This document shows, piece after piece, positions 1-9,624 of a stretch of 64,000 bases of DNA (within the stretch, counting starts at the first letter, position 1; each line of letters starts with the position of its first letter). The position numbers and the translations under genes are program-made. The notes beneath the pieces are model-generated. The model saw nothing but the letters and a program-made list of their open reading frames with translations, was not told the origin of the DNA and searched no databases. The DNA is from UBA2336 sp965227265. Lineage in GTDB: Bacteria > Bacteroidota > Bacteroidia > Cytophagales > Cyclobacteriaceae. The stretch covers positions 1,364,001 through 1,428,000 of the forward strand of contig OZ245738.1 of NCBI GenBank assembly GCA_965227265.1, given 5' to 3'.

Positions 1-1
1 G

Positions 2-400
2 AAGCATCTGATGTCATCGATTCGCGAAAGTGAACTTATGAAATATTCAATCCGTACCTCCGAGGAAATTTTTGAAAAGGAAGGATTTATGCTGATGATT
101 GCCAACGCAAATCGCTATGGGACAGGGGTAAAAATTTCGGACGGATCAGTATCGGATGGAAAATTTGAAATTTGCAATGTAAAAGAAGTTGATTTTCCAT
201 CCGCTGTAAAAGCAGGACTTACGGCACTCAATGTTTTTATAGATCGGGATATGTTCTCTGATGTGATAAGTTGTACTAAAGCTGATATAATACTAAATCG
301 CAAAGCTCACCTTCAGATCGATGGCGAGTATTTGGGCGAAGTCGATCATGTATCGGTAGCGATAATTCCTTCGGCCTTACAGATTATTGTGAATGTATGA
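2..400 (+). CDS. Diacylglycerol kinase-like lipid kinase, C-terminal part (5' truncated)
   Basis: The reading frame is open to the left window edge, so the start lies outside; about 133 residues are visible. They match the C-terminal beta-sandwich of the DAGK/YegS/sphingosine-kinase family: a segment around IANANRYGTGVKI, then an acidic S-D-G patch, and near the end the family's 'xIDGEYLG' strand followed by I-P-S-A-L. Family members phosphorylate diacylglycerol or related lipids at the inner membrane face using ATP. The catalytic N-terminal half with the GGDGT loop is not in the window, so activity cannot be judged. The stop overlaps the next gene's start (ATGA), which implies translational coupling to a phosphatidate-phosphatase-like enzyme doing the reverse reaction. 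Sphingoid-base kinase is an alternative substrate assignment. Confidence 0.8.
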   Translation, partial: KHLMSSIRESELMKYSIRTSEEIFEKEGFMLMIANANRYGTGVKISDGSVSDGKFEICNVKEVDFPSAVKAGLTALNVFIDRDMFSDVISCTKADIILNRKAHLQIDGEYLGEVDHVSVAIIPSALQIIVNV

Positions 401-1335
401 CCAACCGAAATCCCATACTTCTAAGTTTCTACGGCCTTTCAAATGGAAAGCAAAACCTTTTTTTTGGAAAGATTGCGTACTCTTCGGAAAGAGATCTTTC
501 ATTTAAAAATTATAGTCGGTTTAAAACATTCCGGTCAATTGTTGCCTTGTACCATACGCAGGCAGTTCGCAATCAGGAGTTTGAAATGAAATTTGATCAT
601 GGAATAGTGCGTGGCAATACCGATCACTCTGGTTCGTTCTGGTGCGAAACTGAATTGAACCAACGGCAAACTAAATTGATCTCCATTACGCTCATAACAA
701 GCGGAAAAAGCGTATTGCTCACCGAAGATCTATACCCTAATCGAATTCAATCTGTTTTAGCAGAAACTATTATTATTTCAGATTTAGATGATACACTCAT
801 AGATTCTTTTGTGACGAGCAAGCTTAAGCAATTAAGAACATTATTGTTTACTTCGGTTGAGAAACGAAAAGCAGTGGTAACGACAGCGTCATTACTGCAA
901 AAACTTACCCAGGCAGGCGCTATCCCATTTTATCTATCCAACAGCGAACAGAATTTGTACCCGATGCTCTATCGGTTTCTTAATCTCAATGGATTTCCTT
1001 CAGGCCCTTTGTTCCTCCGGCAGTACGTACACATCCGACAATTTGTATGGAGAAAGATTTTGAGAAAGAAAAACATCCACAAACGAACTATGCTTGAAAA
1101 GATTCTGGAACTTTTTCCGGATAAGAAATACATCTTAATAGGTGATAACACACAGCACGATCTTTCTATATATGTAGAGCTTGCGAAGCTTCATCCACAT
1201 AACATTCAATCCATCATTATTCGGGAAGTAAAACCAAGACCTGGTGATCTGGCAATCGTTCAGCAGGGGAAAGAAGCACTAAGTCAATATAATATAGGCT
1301 TGTACTATGCTAAAGAGTTTCCTGAAACACCTTAA
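397..1335 (+). CDS. App1-type phosphatidate phosphatase (DUF2183, HAD-like)
   Basis: 312 residues with no signal peptide. The C-terminal half carries the HAD-like catalytic signature D129-L-D131-D-T133, a second motif YLSNS at 179-183 followed by NLYP, and GDNTQHD at 249-255. These are the three blocks of the App1/DUF2183 family, whose yeast member dephosphorylates phosphatidic acid to diacylglycerol. The first 120 residues are a poorly conserved beta-rich region, as in other family members. The gene overlaps the upstream lipid kinase by four bases, so the two should be made together and could set the phosphatidate/diacylglycerol balance. The lipid substrate is inferred from the family; fold and catalytic aspartates are seen directly. 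Confidence 0.82.
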   Translation: MTNRNPILLSFYGLSNGKQNLFFGKIAYSSERDLSFKNYSRFKTFRSIVALYHTQAVRNQEFEMKFDHGIVRGNTDHSGSFWCETELNQRQTKLISITLITSGKSVLLTEDLYPNRIQSVLAETIIISDLDDTLIDSFVTSKLKQLRTLLFTSVEKRKAVVTTASLLQKLTQAGAIPFYLSNSEQNLYPMLYRFLNLNGFPSGPLFLRQYVHIRQFVWRKILRKKNIHKRTMLEKILELFPDKKYILIGDNTQHDLSIYVELAKLHPHNIQSIIIREVKPRPGDLAIVQQGKEALSQYNIGLYYAKEFPETP

Positions 1336-1353
1336 TTAATCTTAACTTTAACG

Positions 1354-2622
1354 ATGGCTGAAATAGTAATCATTGGAGCGGGAATTTCAGGACTATCGGT
1401 TGGACGTTCTCTATTGGAAATGGGTCATTCCGTTACTGTAGTCGAAGCGCGAGACAGAATGGGAGGAAGAATTCATACGCTCGATTCGAAATTTTCCCGC
1501 ACCGTTGAAACAGGAGCTGAATTTATCCATGGCAAGTTACCACATACGCTTAAGTTATTGAAAGAGGCTGGCCAAAACAAAACTCTTATAAAAGGAAAAT
1601 TCTACACCATCTCAAAAAATGAACTTGAGAAGGGCGATATGCTGGATGATCATTGGAAAAAGTTATTATCAGAACTCAACAAATTAGAGAGTGATGTAAC
1701 GATTGCTACATTTCTCTCGCAACATTTTAGTGGAAGTGAGTTCAATGACCTTCGCGAAAGAGTAAGACAATTTGCTGAGGGATTTGACATTGCCGATGTT
1801 AATCGCGTAAGTGCGCTAGCCTTAAAAGAGGAGTGGAACCATAACGATGATGAACATCAATATCATATCGATGGCGGATATATTACGCTCATTAATTTTC
1901 TAAAAGATGAGATCATTAAAAATGGTGGCTCAATTATTTTATCAGAACCGGTGAATGAGATTCAGTGGGCAACAGGAAATGTTAAAATCATCACCACAAC
2001 TGGTAAGTCTTTCGCATCCGAAAAAGTAATTGTTACTGTTCCATTGGGTGTTTTGCAAAAGAAGATAATCAAATTTGTTCCAGAACTACCGAATCATGAA
2101 CTAGCTTTCGAAAGCATGGGATTTGGAGGCGTTATCAAATTTCTTTTTGAGTTTAAAGAGGCCTTTTGGGAATCTTCCGGCAGAAAACTTAAGAACCTCG
2201 CCTTTGTTTTCTCGGATGCAGAAATACCCACCTGGTGGTCGCAACTGCCAGATAAAACTCCGCTGTTAACAGGTTGGTTCAGCGGACCGCGAACATTTGA
2301 GTCAACCCACACGCCTGAACTACTGTATGAGAAAGCGTTAACATCTCTTCAATATATTTTTCGCTGCGACCGAAAAGAAATTCAAACTAATATTGTTCAC
2401 TGGCACATAGCTGATTGGGTACAAGACCCGTTTACACATGGCGCCTACAGTTATCCTACACTTTACACCCTCAAAGCAAAAGCGCTGATTTCTGTGCCTG
2501 TGCAAGAAACCATCTATTTCGCAGGAGAAGCTTTGTATGAAGGTTCGGCTATGGGCACAGTAGAAGCAGCATTAACCAGCGCTGATAATGTGATTAAGTC
2601 TATTGATCTTCCGGATCATTAA
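1354..2622 (+). CDS. Flavin-dependent amine oxidase
   Basis: 422 residues. The N-terminus has a Rossmann FAD-binding motif GAGISG (8-13), an acidic E31 ending beta-2, and the R-x-G-G-R motif (35-39) typical of the monoamine/polyamine oxidase superfamily. The C-terminus has the second FAD-contacting block FAGEAL...GTVEAAL. There is no signal peptide, so it acts in the cytoplasm, presumably oxidising an amine to an aldehyde or imine with release of hydrogen peroxide. It begins 18 bases after the phosphatase gene, with a TAACTTTA element just before the ATG, so it may have its own promoter. It converges on the next gene and overlaps its 3' end by four bases. Substrate unknown; polyamine or aromatic amine is possible. 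Confidence 0.85.
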   Translation: MAEIVIIGAGISGLSVGRSLLEMGHSVTVVEARDRMGGRIHTLDSKFSRTVETGAEFIHGKLPHTLKLLKEAGQNKTLIKGKFYTISKNELEKGDMLDDHWKKLLSELNKLESDVTIATFLSQHFSGSEFNDLRERVRQFAEGFDIADVNRVSALALKEEWNHNDDEHQYHIDGGYITLINFLKDEIIKNGGSIILSEPVNEIQWATGNVKIITTTGKSFASEKVIVTVPLGVLQKKIIKFVPELPNHELAFESMGFGGVIKFLFEFKEAFWESSGRKLKNLAFVFSDAEIPTWWSQLPDKTPLLTGWFSGPRTFESTHTPELLYEKALTSLQYIFRCDRKEIQTNIVHWHIADWVQDPFTHGAYSYPTLYTLKAKALISVPVQETIYFAGEALYEGSAMGTVEAALTSADNVIKSIDLPDH

Positions 2623-5600
2623 GATTTAACAATTTTAAAAACAACAACCTTACCGGAATGCTTAACGATTTTCACAAAGAAAATTCCGGGCTGTTGATCG
2701 TCCATTTCAATTACCTGTTCGGAAGCAAAGTGACCGTTATTAAAGTTTCTAACGCTGTTTCCAATGGCATCATAAACTTCAACTTGTTTTACTTTTTCAG
2801 ACTGAAGGAGGTTTAGTTTAAAAGATGTCCGGAATGGGTTAGGAGATACACTGATTCCCTGGCTGATCAACTCATCAATGCCCGTAACCAGCAACACGAT
2901 TTCCTGACATTGATTATCATAACTGCATTCGGTTGAAGCCGATAAGCAAACTTCATACGTACCGGGTTCTGAGAAAGTATGAACAGGATTACTCTCGTAG
3001 GAATCCGTATCATCACCCCATACCCAATAATAGCCTGATGCATTAATTGAAGTATTGGAAAATGTAACGGTTAGTCCATCGATTGTATAGTCAAAATCAG
3101 CTACAGATTCAGCGCAGCGTAAATCCAGTTCCTTAACTATTTCCACGCTTTCACATCCGTTGGAAACTGTTAATGTTATCGTGTAGATCCGTTTATCAAA
3201 AAACTCGTGAACAGGGTTTTGATTAAACGATGTTAGTCCATCACCAAAGTGCCAGTAGTGAGTATTGCCGTTGGTGGAGAGATTTGAAAACGTTACGAAG
3301 CGTTTTTCAGCATCAGCATCAAAGTTAAAATCAGCCGTAATCGGATCACACGTTAAATCGACTTGCTTGGTTATAATAGCCTGGCCACAATCATTGGAGG
3401 CTTGTAGTGTTACCGAGTAAACACCATGTTGCGGATAGGCATGTTCAATGGTTGCATCCGTAGATCCAAATCCGTCACCGAAAGTCCATAAAAGTTCGTT
3501 GGCATTATCGGCACCGCCATCGAGCGTAACCTGCGTATTTGGAAAAGACTTATCCCATGACCAGTTGAAATAAATATTGTTTGGTACGCTACATTCAATA
3601 ACGATGGATTCACTTCGTTGAATCATACCGCACGTGTTCTCCGTCCGGGCGGTTACCGCATATGTTCCTGCTTGTTGATATGTGTGGGATAGCGTGTGAC
3701 CTTCACCGGATTCACCATCCCCAAATGTCCATTGAATGGTTCCGTTTGTTGGATATGAAGCATCGAAAGGAACTGTTAAGTTGTTCTCATCAGCTGTGTA
3801 AGAAAACTTCACAACAGGCTTCTCTACAGTGAGTGTTATTTGTTCGGCACTTACACAGTCTTCGCTAAAATATCCGACAACGGTAAACCTCTTTTCTACT
3901 GTAGCGGGTGCGCCTGAAGATATGGGCGCTGTTAATATAGGATTAGCAATTTCAGGATTGCTTACACCCTCAATTGGAAACCATTTGTACGATGAAGCTC
4001 CTGAAGCTGATACCTGAATAGAACTGTTTTCGCAAAGTGTAAATTCAGATCCGGATGGAAGTGAAATGGTTGGTGGCTGGTTGCATGCTCCTGTTAATGA
4101 AATCTGATGAAGTGCAGTTGATTCTCCAACGCTGCCCAGCAAAGGCATTTTACCGCATTGAAACGAACCATCTGAAAATAAAACATCATCATTTGCTGAA
4201 CCAAACAATTTAATGTTCTCGGTCTGACCTGTTTGATCATTTATTTCGGCCAGGTAAAAGTCGCGCAGTCCTTGTGTTCGAATACCTTTAGCCTGAGACG
4301 TTGTGCTATTGAAAGATCCGAATTTATCAACCGTTCCGAGCGTATAAAGCTTGCCGGATGTGGCATCAAATTGAATTCCTGTTACCTGTGTTCTGTTTTG
4401 AAAGCTCACCCATTCTTTAGTGCCGTCATAGTTAAGCTTCATCACGTATGAATCCGCGCGATCCCAGATTTCTTCACCATCGAAGACAACTGAAAATAAC
4501 GGAACGTAATTTCCAACGTTATACCCCCGGTTTGAATATTCCAGGTTTGAATATCCTCCTTGCCAATTCCCGCTTACGTAGATGGCATTGTTCTCTGCAT
4601 CAACCGTTAATTGGTCAACTATCTGGTTAAAACCCTGGTAGGGAGCTTCCGTGCGTTCAATTTCACCGATCTCAGCAGCTTTAAAAGCATTTATCCATTG
4701 CCCGTTTTCAAGGACGCCCATGTATAAGCCCTGCTTTTCAGCATTTATTTTAAAATTGCCAAAGTGAAATTCACGCTGATAGTCGCTTACATGAGCTAAG
4801 CTGTATGTCATTCCGGCAACAATCACCCGGTCGTTTTTATCGATTGCCATTTTACCTCCCATAATCAATTTGCCATTCATGGGCCATACATAATTCCAAT
4901 TGTATGCAGCACTGAAAAAATCCGTTCCATAATTCCAATGGTCCAGGTGTTTACCTTCAGCGTCTACTTTAAAAAGCTGGCTTCCACGTGGTTGATTTTC
5001 AGGGTCCCAGTCCTGCATAGGAGGCGCAAGTTGAACGAACTCACCATCTGTAAATCGAACTTTATAGGTAGGGCTTTCAATTTTTCCGGACGTTGTGAAG
5101 TAAACGTTTCCCTGGCTATCTGTTTCAATATCTAATCCGAATAACCATTTCATTGTGCTCGAGTGGTATTCTTCGTCAAAGGCATCGATCGTCCATAATA
5201 GGTCACCGTCTGGTGAATACTTTAGCACGGCAACCTGTGGCAAGAGCCATGAATAATGTGGCGTGCGCCCAATCAAATCATCGCCAATGACCGCTTTCTT
5301 TAACGTAAAATCCATCAGTACATAAACATTCCCTTCACGGTCGGTTGTTACAGCGCGTCCGAAACTGTGGCCATCATTGGAAAAATTATAATCCCTGGAT
5401 TTTGATCCATCAACTTCACGTTTCCAGAGTAACGTGCCGTTTGCATCGTATTTGTGTAAGTACATGGATACTGCATATGAACTGGTATTCGGCATGTTAA
5501 ACATATAGTTACCGGTAACCAGAACGTTACCCGCTAGATCTGTATCGGAATCCTGTGGGAAATAAGTTGACAGTGAATTTCCTGTTGTTGCGTCACTACA

Positions 5601-7727
5601 CGATGTCAAGGGAGAAGATTCGAGTCGTTGCGCTACATATTGGATTGTATCCTTGTGACTAATACAACCACCTTCATCGGTTACTTTCAATCGAATAATT
5701 TTTGCTCCTGGAGAGTTATACAATACCTGCGCAGGATTGGCAGCGGTTGAAGTTCCTGGCTGAGCACCTTCTCCAAAATCCCATTCAAATTGTGTTCCGG
5801 AGGAATGACTTGTTATGATCAATGGTTCATCGGTATACAAGCCAATCTTATTGAACTTGTAGGAGGCCAACACGGTGGACGCTGGAAGATTTATATACTC
5901 GTTATGTGTTCCACAGTAAGAGGAGTAGGTGAGCTTAAAACTTCCTTTGGTTGCATAAGCCGGTATACTAAATATCAAGTCATTCCCATTGCCACGTTTA
6001 GCATCCGAATAACCGTCTGATACTTCACCTTGGTGGAGATTGGTAAGTTCATAATAAACTTCAGGAGGGCTGTTATGAATAATCAGTCGTACGATAGAAT
6101 CAGCACAAACTGGCAATGAAGATGGAGAAATTCCGTAGTCAAGTACATAGTCCCGGGGAGCGACACTAAATAAATAGCTTGCCGTGGGAAGTACTGAAGG
6201 ATCGTGACACTCAGCCGGATTTTTCTTTGAAGTCTTTACAACAACTTCACCTGTATGCGGAATACCGTTTGTAATATGAAATACAATTTCATCATAATAC
6301 CGGGTTTGTGTAGAGAGGAGCGGATGCCCTTCAAACCATAGCTCATAATTAAGATCATATTGTGGATTTTTAATGTATAGATAAAAACCAACTTCCGAAC
6401 AGGTTGAAAGTCCCGGCCAAATAGTTATTGGTGGATAGGAAGAGACAGGAGGAGCAAAACCAATTGTTTCAGAGTGTGAGGTTGTAACTCCATTGTTGGA
6501 TGTTTCAAGTGTGATATAATAACTGCCATATTCCGTAAAAGCATGTTGCAGATTATAGGTATGCGATACAACAGCATCGTTTATATACCACGTATGCGTA
6601 TAAGCTTCAATTCCCTCGTTGTTGAATTGAATTACATCACCCAGGCAGGCACTTCCAAATGTGAAATTAAAATCCGTTACGGGAACAGTTTGACCGGCTC
6701 CTGTAGTTGTCTTTCCAAAATAGGAGTAATCAGGATAATCATGACCACTTAAGTAACCCAGATTTGCATTGCGGAATATAACATCAGTAAGGGTATGTTC
6801 AAATTGTTGAGCAGCGGGTTCCCAAAGCAGGCCCCCGTTTCGTGTAACCAGCACGTTCCTGTTATTTTCGAAGCTTCCAACAATGTAACCGTTAGATGCA
6901 TCTGTAAAGAATATTTTATTAGCACTACCGAAAGTTCTCGCGTACTGAGTCCAGGTTGTTCCACCATCCGTTGTTTTTAAAATATACTCGCCCGCTAATA
7001 CATGGCCATTCAATGGGTCTGCAAAATGAATAGATTGATAACCACCTAAACTCGTATGAATGGCAGTCCAGGTTGTTCCACCATTTGTAGTTTTGAATAG
7101 TCCATTATCACCGCCCGCAAAACCAATTGAGTTGTTAATGAAAAACAAATCATTGTAATCCATCTTCACCGGCATGTCGTTGCGAGTCCATGTTTCCCCG
7201 CCATCGTGTGTTACAATCCGTCTTCCTTTTCCACCCACTGCAAAACCATCGTTGTTGTTGAAGAAGTACACATCATTAAATCCAACCGGTATAATTTCAC
7301 CTTCCGCAATCTCAACAGGTGTATCAAAGAACTTGAGCGCCCATGTATTTCCACCATCATTGGTTTTCATTACCGCACCACCACCCGTTAACAAAGATGT
7401 TGTGACAGCAACGCCATGTAATTCGTTAAAAAAATGAAAATGATGCCCTGTTTGAAAAATGTACAAAACAGAATCCTGGCTCGTAAATTTCACCTCGGTC
7501 CAGGTCTCACCACCATTTGTTGTTTTACTAATTGCCGAATTAGCCAAAAAACCAATGTGATCGTTATAGAAATACATGTACGCGAGGTTGTCGCGGGACG
7601 TATTTTTCCTGACAAATTGAGCCGATAAAGAAAATGACGTCATCAGTCCTATAACCAATAGAACTGTGAACAAATTTAGCCGAGGGATAACTATACACTC
7701 GGTTCTGAAAGGTTGAGAAAAACTCAC
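2619..7727 (-). CDS. Giant T9SS surface protein with Ycf48-like repeats and PKD domains
   Basis: 1,702 residues. The only start that keeps the export signal (R-L-N-L-F-T-V-L-L..., ending S-A-Q) is a GTG at 7727. Residues ~50-340 hold Ycf48/BNR-type repeats with recurrent T-x-x-G-G-x-T-W boxes. A first PKD-like domain is at ~345-430 and a second at ~630-715 (W-D-F-G-E-G). Residues ~720-1190 form an SBBP-like propeller (G-N-V-Y-V type strands). Four PKD domains follow at ~1240-1600 with F-G-D-G signatures. The last ~80 residues are a T9SS type A sorting domain (S-V-S-P-N-P-F start, F-K-I-V-K-S end). It should cross the outer membrane by T9SS and be surface-anchored or released. No catalytic domain was recognised, so an adhesive or structural role is inferred. 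Confidence 0.88.
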   Translation of the reverse strand: MSFSQPFRTECIVIPRLNLFTVLLVIGLMTSFSLSAQFVRKNTSRDNLAYMYFYNDHIGFLANSAISKTTNGGETWTEVKFTSQDSVLYIFQTGHHFHFFNELHGVAVTTSLLTGGGAVMKTNDGGNTWALKFFDTPVEIAEGEIIPVGFNDVYFFNNNDGFAVGGKGRRIVTHDGGETWTRNDMPVKMDYNDLFFINNSIGFAGGDNGLFKTTNGGTTWTAIHTSLGGYQSIHFADPLNGHVLAGEYILKTTDGGTTWTQYARTFGSANKIFFTDASNGYIVGSFENNRNVLVTRNGGLLWEPAAQQFEHTLTDVIFRNANLGYLSGHDYPDYSYFGKTTTGAGQTVPVTDFNFTFGSACLGDVIQFNNEGIEAYTHTWYINDAVVSHTYNLQHAFTEYGSYYITLETSNNGVTTSHSETIGFAPPVSSYPPITIWPGLSTCSEVGFYLYIKNPQYDLNYELWFEGHPLLSTQTRYYDEIVFHITNGIPHTGEVVVKTSKKNPAECHDPSVLPTASYLFSVAPRDYVLDYGISPSSLPVCADSIVRLIIHNSPPEVYYELTNLHQGEVSDGYSDAKRGNGNDLIFSIPAYATKGSFKLTYSSYCGTHNEYINLPASTVLASYKFNKIGLYTDEPLIITSHSSGTQFEWDFGEGAQPGTSTAANPAQVLYNSPGAKIIRLKVTDEGGCISHKDTIQYVAQRLESSPLTSCSDATTGNSLSTYFPQDSDTDLAGNVLVTGNYMFNMPNTSSYAVSMYLHKYDANGTLLWKREVDGSKSRDYNFSNDGHSFGRAVTTDREGNVYVLMDFTLKKAVIGDDLIGRTPHYSWLLPQVAVLKYSPDGDLLWTIDAFDEEYHSSTMKWLFGLDIETDSQGNVYFTTSGKIESPTYKVRFTDGEFVQLAPPMQDWDPENQPRGSQLFKVDAEGKHLDHWNYGTDFFSAAYNWNYVWPMNGKLIMGGKMAIDKNDRVIVAGMTYSLAHVSDYQREFHFGNFKINAEKQGLYMGVLENGQWINAFKAAEIGEIERTEAPYQGFNQIVDQLTVDAENNAIYVSGNWQGGYSNLEYSNRGYNVGNYVPLFSVVFDGEEIWDRADSYVMKLNYDGTKEWVSFQNRTQVTGIQFDATSGKLYTLGTVDKFGSFNSTTSQAKGIRTQGLRDFYLAEINDQTGQTENIKLFGSANDDVLFSDGSFQCGKMPLLGSVGESTALHQISLTGACNQPPTISLPSGSEFTLCENSSIQVSASGASSYKWFPIEGVSNPEIANPILTAPISSGAPATVEKRFTVVGYFSEDCVSAEQITLTVEKPVVKFSYTADENNLTVPFDASYPTNGTIQWTFGDGESGEGHTLSHTYQQAGTYAVTARTENTCGMIQRSESIVIECSVPNNIYFNWSWDKSFPNTQVTLDGGADNANELLWTFGDGFGSTDATIEHAYPQHGVYSVTLQASNDCGQAIITKQVDLTCDPITADFNFDADAEKRFVTFSNLSTNGNTHYWHFGDGLTSFNQNPVHEFFDKRIYTITLTVSNGCESVEIVKELDLRCAESVADFDYTIDGLTVTFSNTSINASGYYWVWGDDTDSYESNPVHTFSEPGTYEVCLSASTECSYDNQCQEIVLLVTGIDELISQGISVSPNPFRTSFKLNLLQSEKVKQVEVYDAIGNSVRNFNNGHFASEQVIEMDDQQPGIFFVKIVKHSGKVVVFKIVKS

Positions 7728-7910
7728 AAACAGATTTTAAGGGCCAACGATAAATCTAACCCTAAAGGTAGCATTTTCCCGATTTTTGGAATTGCGTTTT
7801 TTCTTCAAAATTCCAGTCATTTTAATTTTTTACCTCCCAACACTAAATTTTAAGCGAATCAACGTTATGTATATAAAGACTTATCTTTAAGGCTTCATTG
7901 TCTACTGTAT

Positions 7911-9599
7911 ATGCGAACGTTACTTTCCTGTCTAGCTCTTTTGCTTTCTATTTACGCGACCGCCCAAAAAGCAACACCTGACACACTTATGTCGATTGTT
8001 GAGACAGAACTAACGCGTGAAATGAATGAATTTAAGAAGGCTCCAACACCTCCATATTACATAGCTTACCGGATCACCGATTCTCAAAGCGCAGGTGTTG
8101 TTTCGTCTTTTGGAAGTCTTATAAATTCGGCAACTGATCATTCGCGCTACCTCGCAACTGAAGTTAGGGTAGGTGACTACAGTTTTGATAATTCGCATCC
8201 CAATGAAGATCCGTATGGAATCGATGTGCCTTTTACGATGGGAGGAAGATCCGTCTTACTGCCAGTAGAAAATAAACCCGAACCAATTGAGGTATCTGTT
8301 TGGGAACAAACACAAAGTGATTATCGTAAGGCTTTAACGGAATATAAAAATGCCAGAAGTAAAAAAGACAGCACCCTGGCAATTCCGATTTCTGATTTTT
8401 CAAAAGAGAAAATCACAGTTTACCTGGAACCAGAACCAGCCAAGCTGGAAACTATTTACAATGAACAGGAATGGAAGCAACGAATCAAAAAACTCAGCGC
8501 ACCTTTTCTTAACAACCCAAATATCATTGACGGTGAAGCTTCTATTCGTGTCGAGATCGAACGAAAGTACTTCATCTCTTCTGAAGGCGCTCGCATTGCA
8601 CAAAATCGTATTTATGCATTTCTGTCGATCAATGGATCAATCCGTGCAGAGGATGGTGATGTTATACCATTGTACAAATCTTATTATGCGTTAACTCCGG
8701 CAGCACTTCCATCGGATGATGCAATCCTGGCTGATGTAACAAAAATGATCAGTCAGTTGGAAAAACTTCGCGTGGCACCATTGGCTGAACCTTATACAGG
8801 CCCAGCGATTCTTTATTCGCATGCAGCAGGAGTCTTCTTTCACGAGATTTTTGGGCACAGAGTTGAAGGCCATCGTTTCAAAGATCAATCAGACGGACAA
8901 ACATTCCAGGGAAAAGTTCAGGAACAAGTGCTCCCTGCAACGATGAGCATTACGTTTGATCCCACGCGTTCCTATTTTAATGAGCAGGCGCTTAACGGTT
9001 ATTACAAGTTTGACGATGAAGGTGTTGAGAGCCAGAAAGTAAAAGTTGTTGAGAAAGGAGTTCTAAAAACCTTTTTGATGTCACGCACACCAATTAAAGG
9101 ATTTGAAAAATCAAATGGCCACGCACGAACAGACGGTGCTGCTGGCCCTGTTTCCCGTCAATCCAATCTCATCATTGAAAGTGAAAAGATTGTTCCGATG
9201 AACGATCTGCGTAAAATGTTAATCAGTGAATGCAAAAAACAGAAAAAAAAGTATGGCTACTTGTTCATGGATGTTATGGGCGGATTTACAACAACTGAGC
9301 GATATATGCCAAATGCATTCAACATCTTTCCAACTGAAGTTTATCGGATCTATACCGATGGAAGACCCGATGAACTTGTGCGGGGAGTGGATTTGATTGG
9401 AACTCCGTTAGCCATGTTCGCGGAAATCAAAGCAGCGGGTGATAAGAGTGAAGTGTTCACCGGATTCTGCGGTGCTGAATCTGGAAGCATTCCGGTTACA
9501 GCAATTTCACCGTCTTTATTTGTAAAGCGAATAGAGACTCAGAAGAAGCCAGTGGCGCAAGTGGACAAGACACTTCTTCCCATGCCAACTGATAAATAA
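7911..9599 (+). CDS. Exported TldD-like metalloprotease with HExxxH motif
   Basis: 562 residues with an N-terminal signal peptide (MRTLLSCLALLLSIYATAQ). The TldD/PmbA (peptidase U62) fold is shown by the central H311-E-I-F-G-H316 motif, the metal-binding HExxxH of TldD, followed by R-V-E-G-H-R, and by a C-terminal region with a V-R-G-V-D-L-I-G-T-P strand and an F-C-G-A-E-S-G segment typical of the barrel domain. Classical TldD is cytoplasmic and works with TldE on peptides and CcdA; this one carries a leader and should be periplasmic or envelope-located. A homologue lacking the motif follows 25 bases downstream, resembling a TldD/TldE partner arrangement. Its substrate is unknown. Confidence 0.87.
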   Translation: MRTLLSCLALLLSIYATAQKATPDTLMSIVETELTREMNEFKKAPTPPYYIAYRITDSQSAGVVSSFGSLINSATDHSRYLATEVRVGDYSFDNSHPNEDPYGIDVPFTMGGRSVLLPVENKPEPIEVSVWEQTQSDYRKALTEYKNARSKKDSTLAIPISDFSKEKITVYLEPEPAKLETIYNEQEWKQRIKKLSAPFLNNPNIIDGEASIRVEIERKYFISSEGARIAQNRIYAFLSINGSIRAEDGDVIPLYKSYYALTPAALPSDDAILADVTKMISQLEKLRVAPLAEPYTGPAILYSHAAGVFFHEIFGHRVEGHRFKDQSDGQTFQGKVQEQVLPATMSITFDPTRSYFNEQALNGYYKFDDEGVESQKVKVVEKGVLKTFLMSRTPIKGFEKSNGHARTDGAAGPVSRQSNLIIESEKIVPMNDLRKMLISECKKQKKKYGYLFMDVMGGFTTTERYMPNAFNIFPTEVYRIYTDGRPDELVRGVDLIGTPLAMFAEIKAAGDKSEVFTGFCGAESGSIPVTAISPSLFVKRIETQKKPVAQVDKTLLPMPTDK

Positions 9600-9624
9600 T
9601 TTGTACCTCCGAATCAATTACATC

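Noticed and set aside
9601..9624. TTG start eight codons upstream of the TldE-like gene
   Set aside because: Would add a polar extension in front of a good signal peptide; the ATG at 9625 is preferred.
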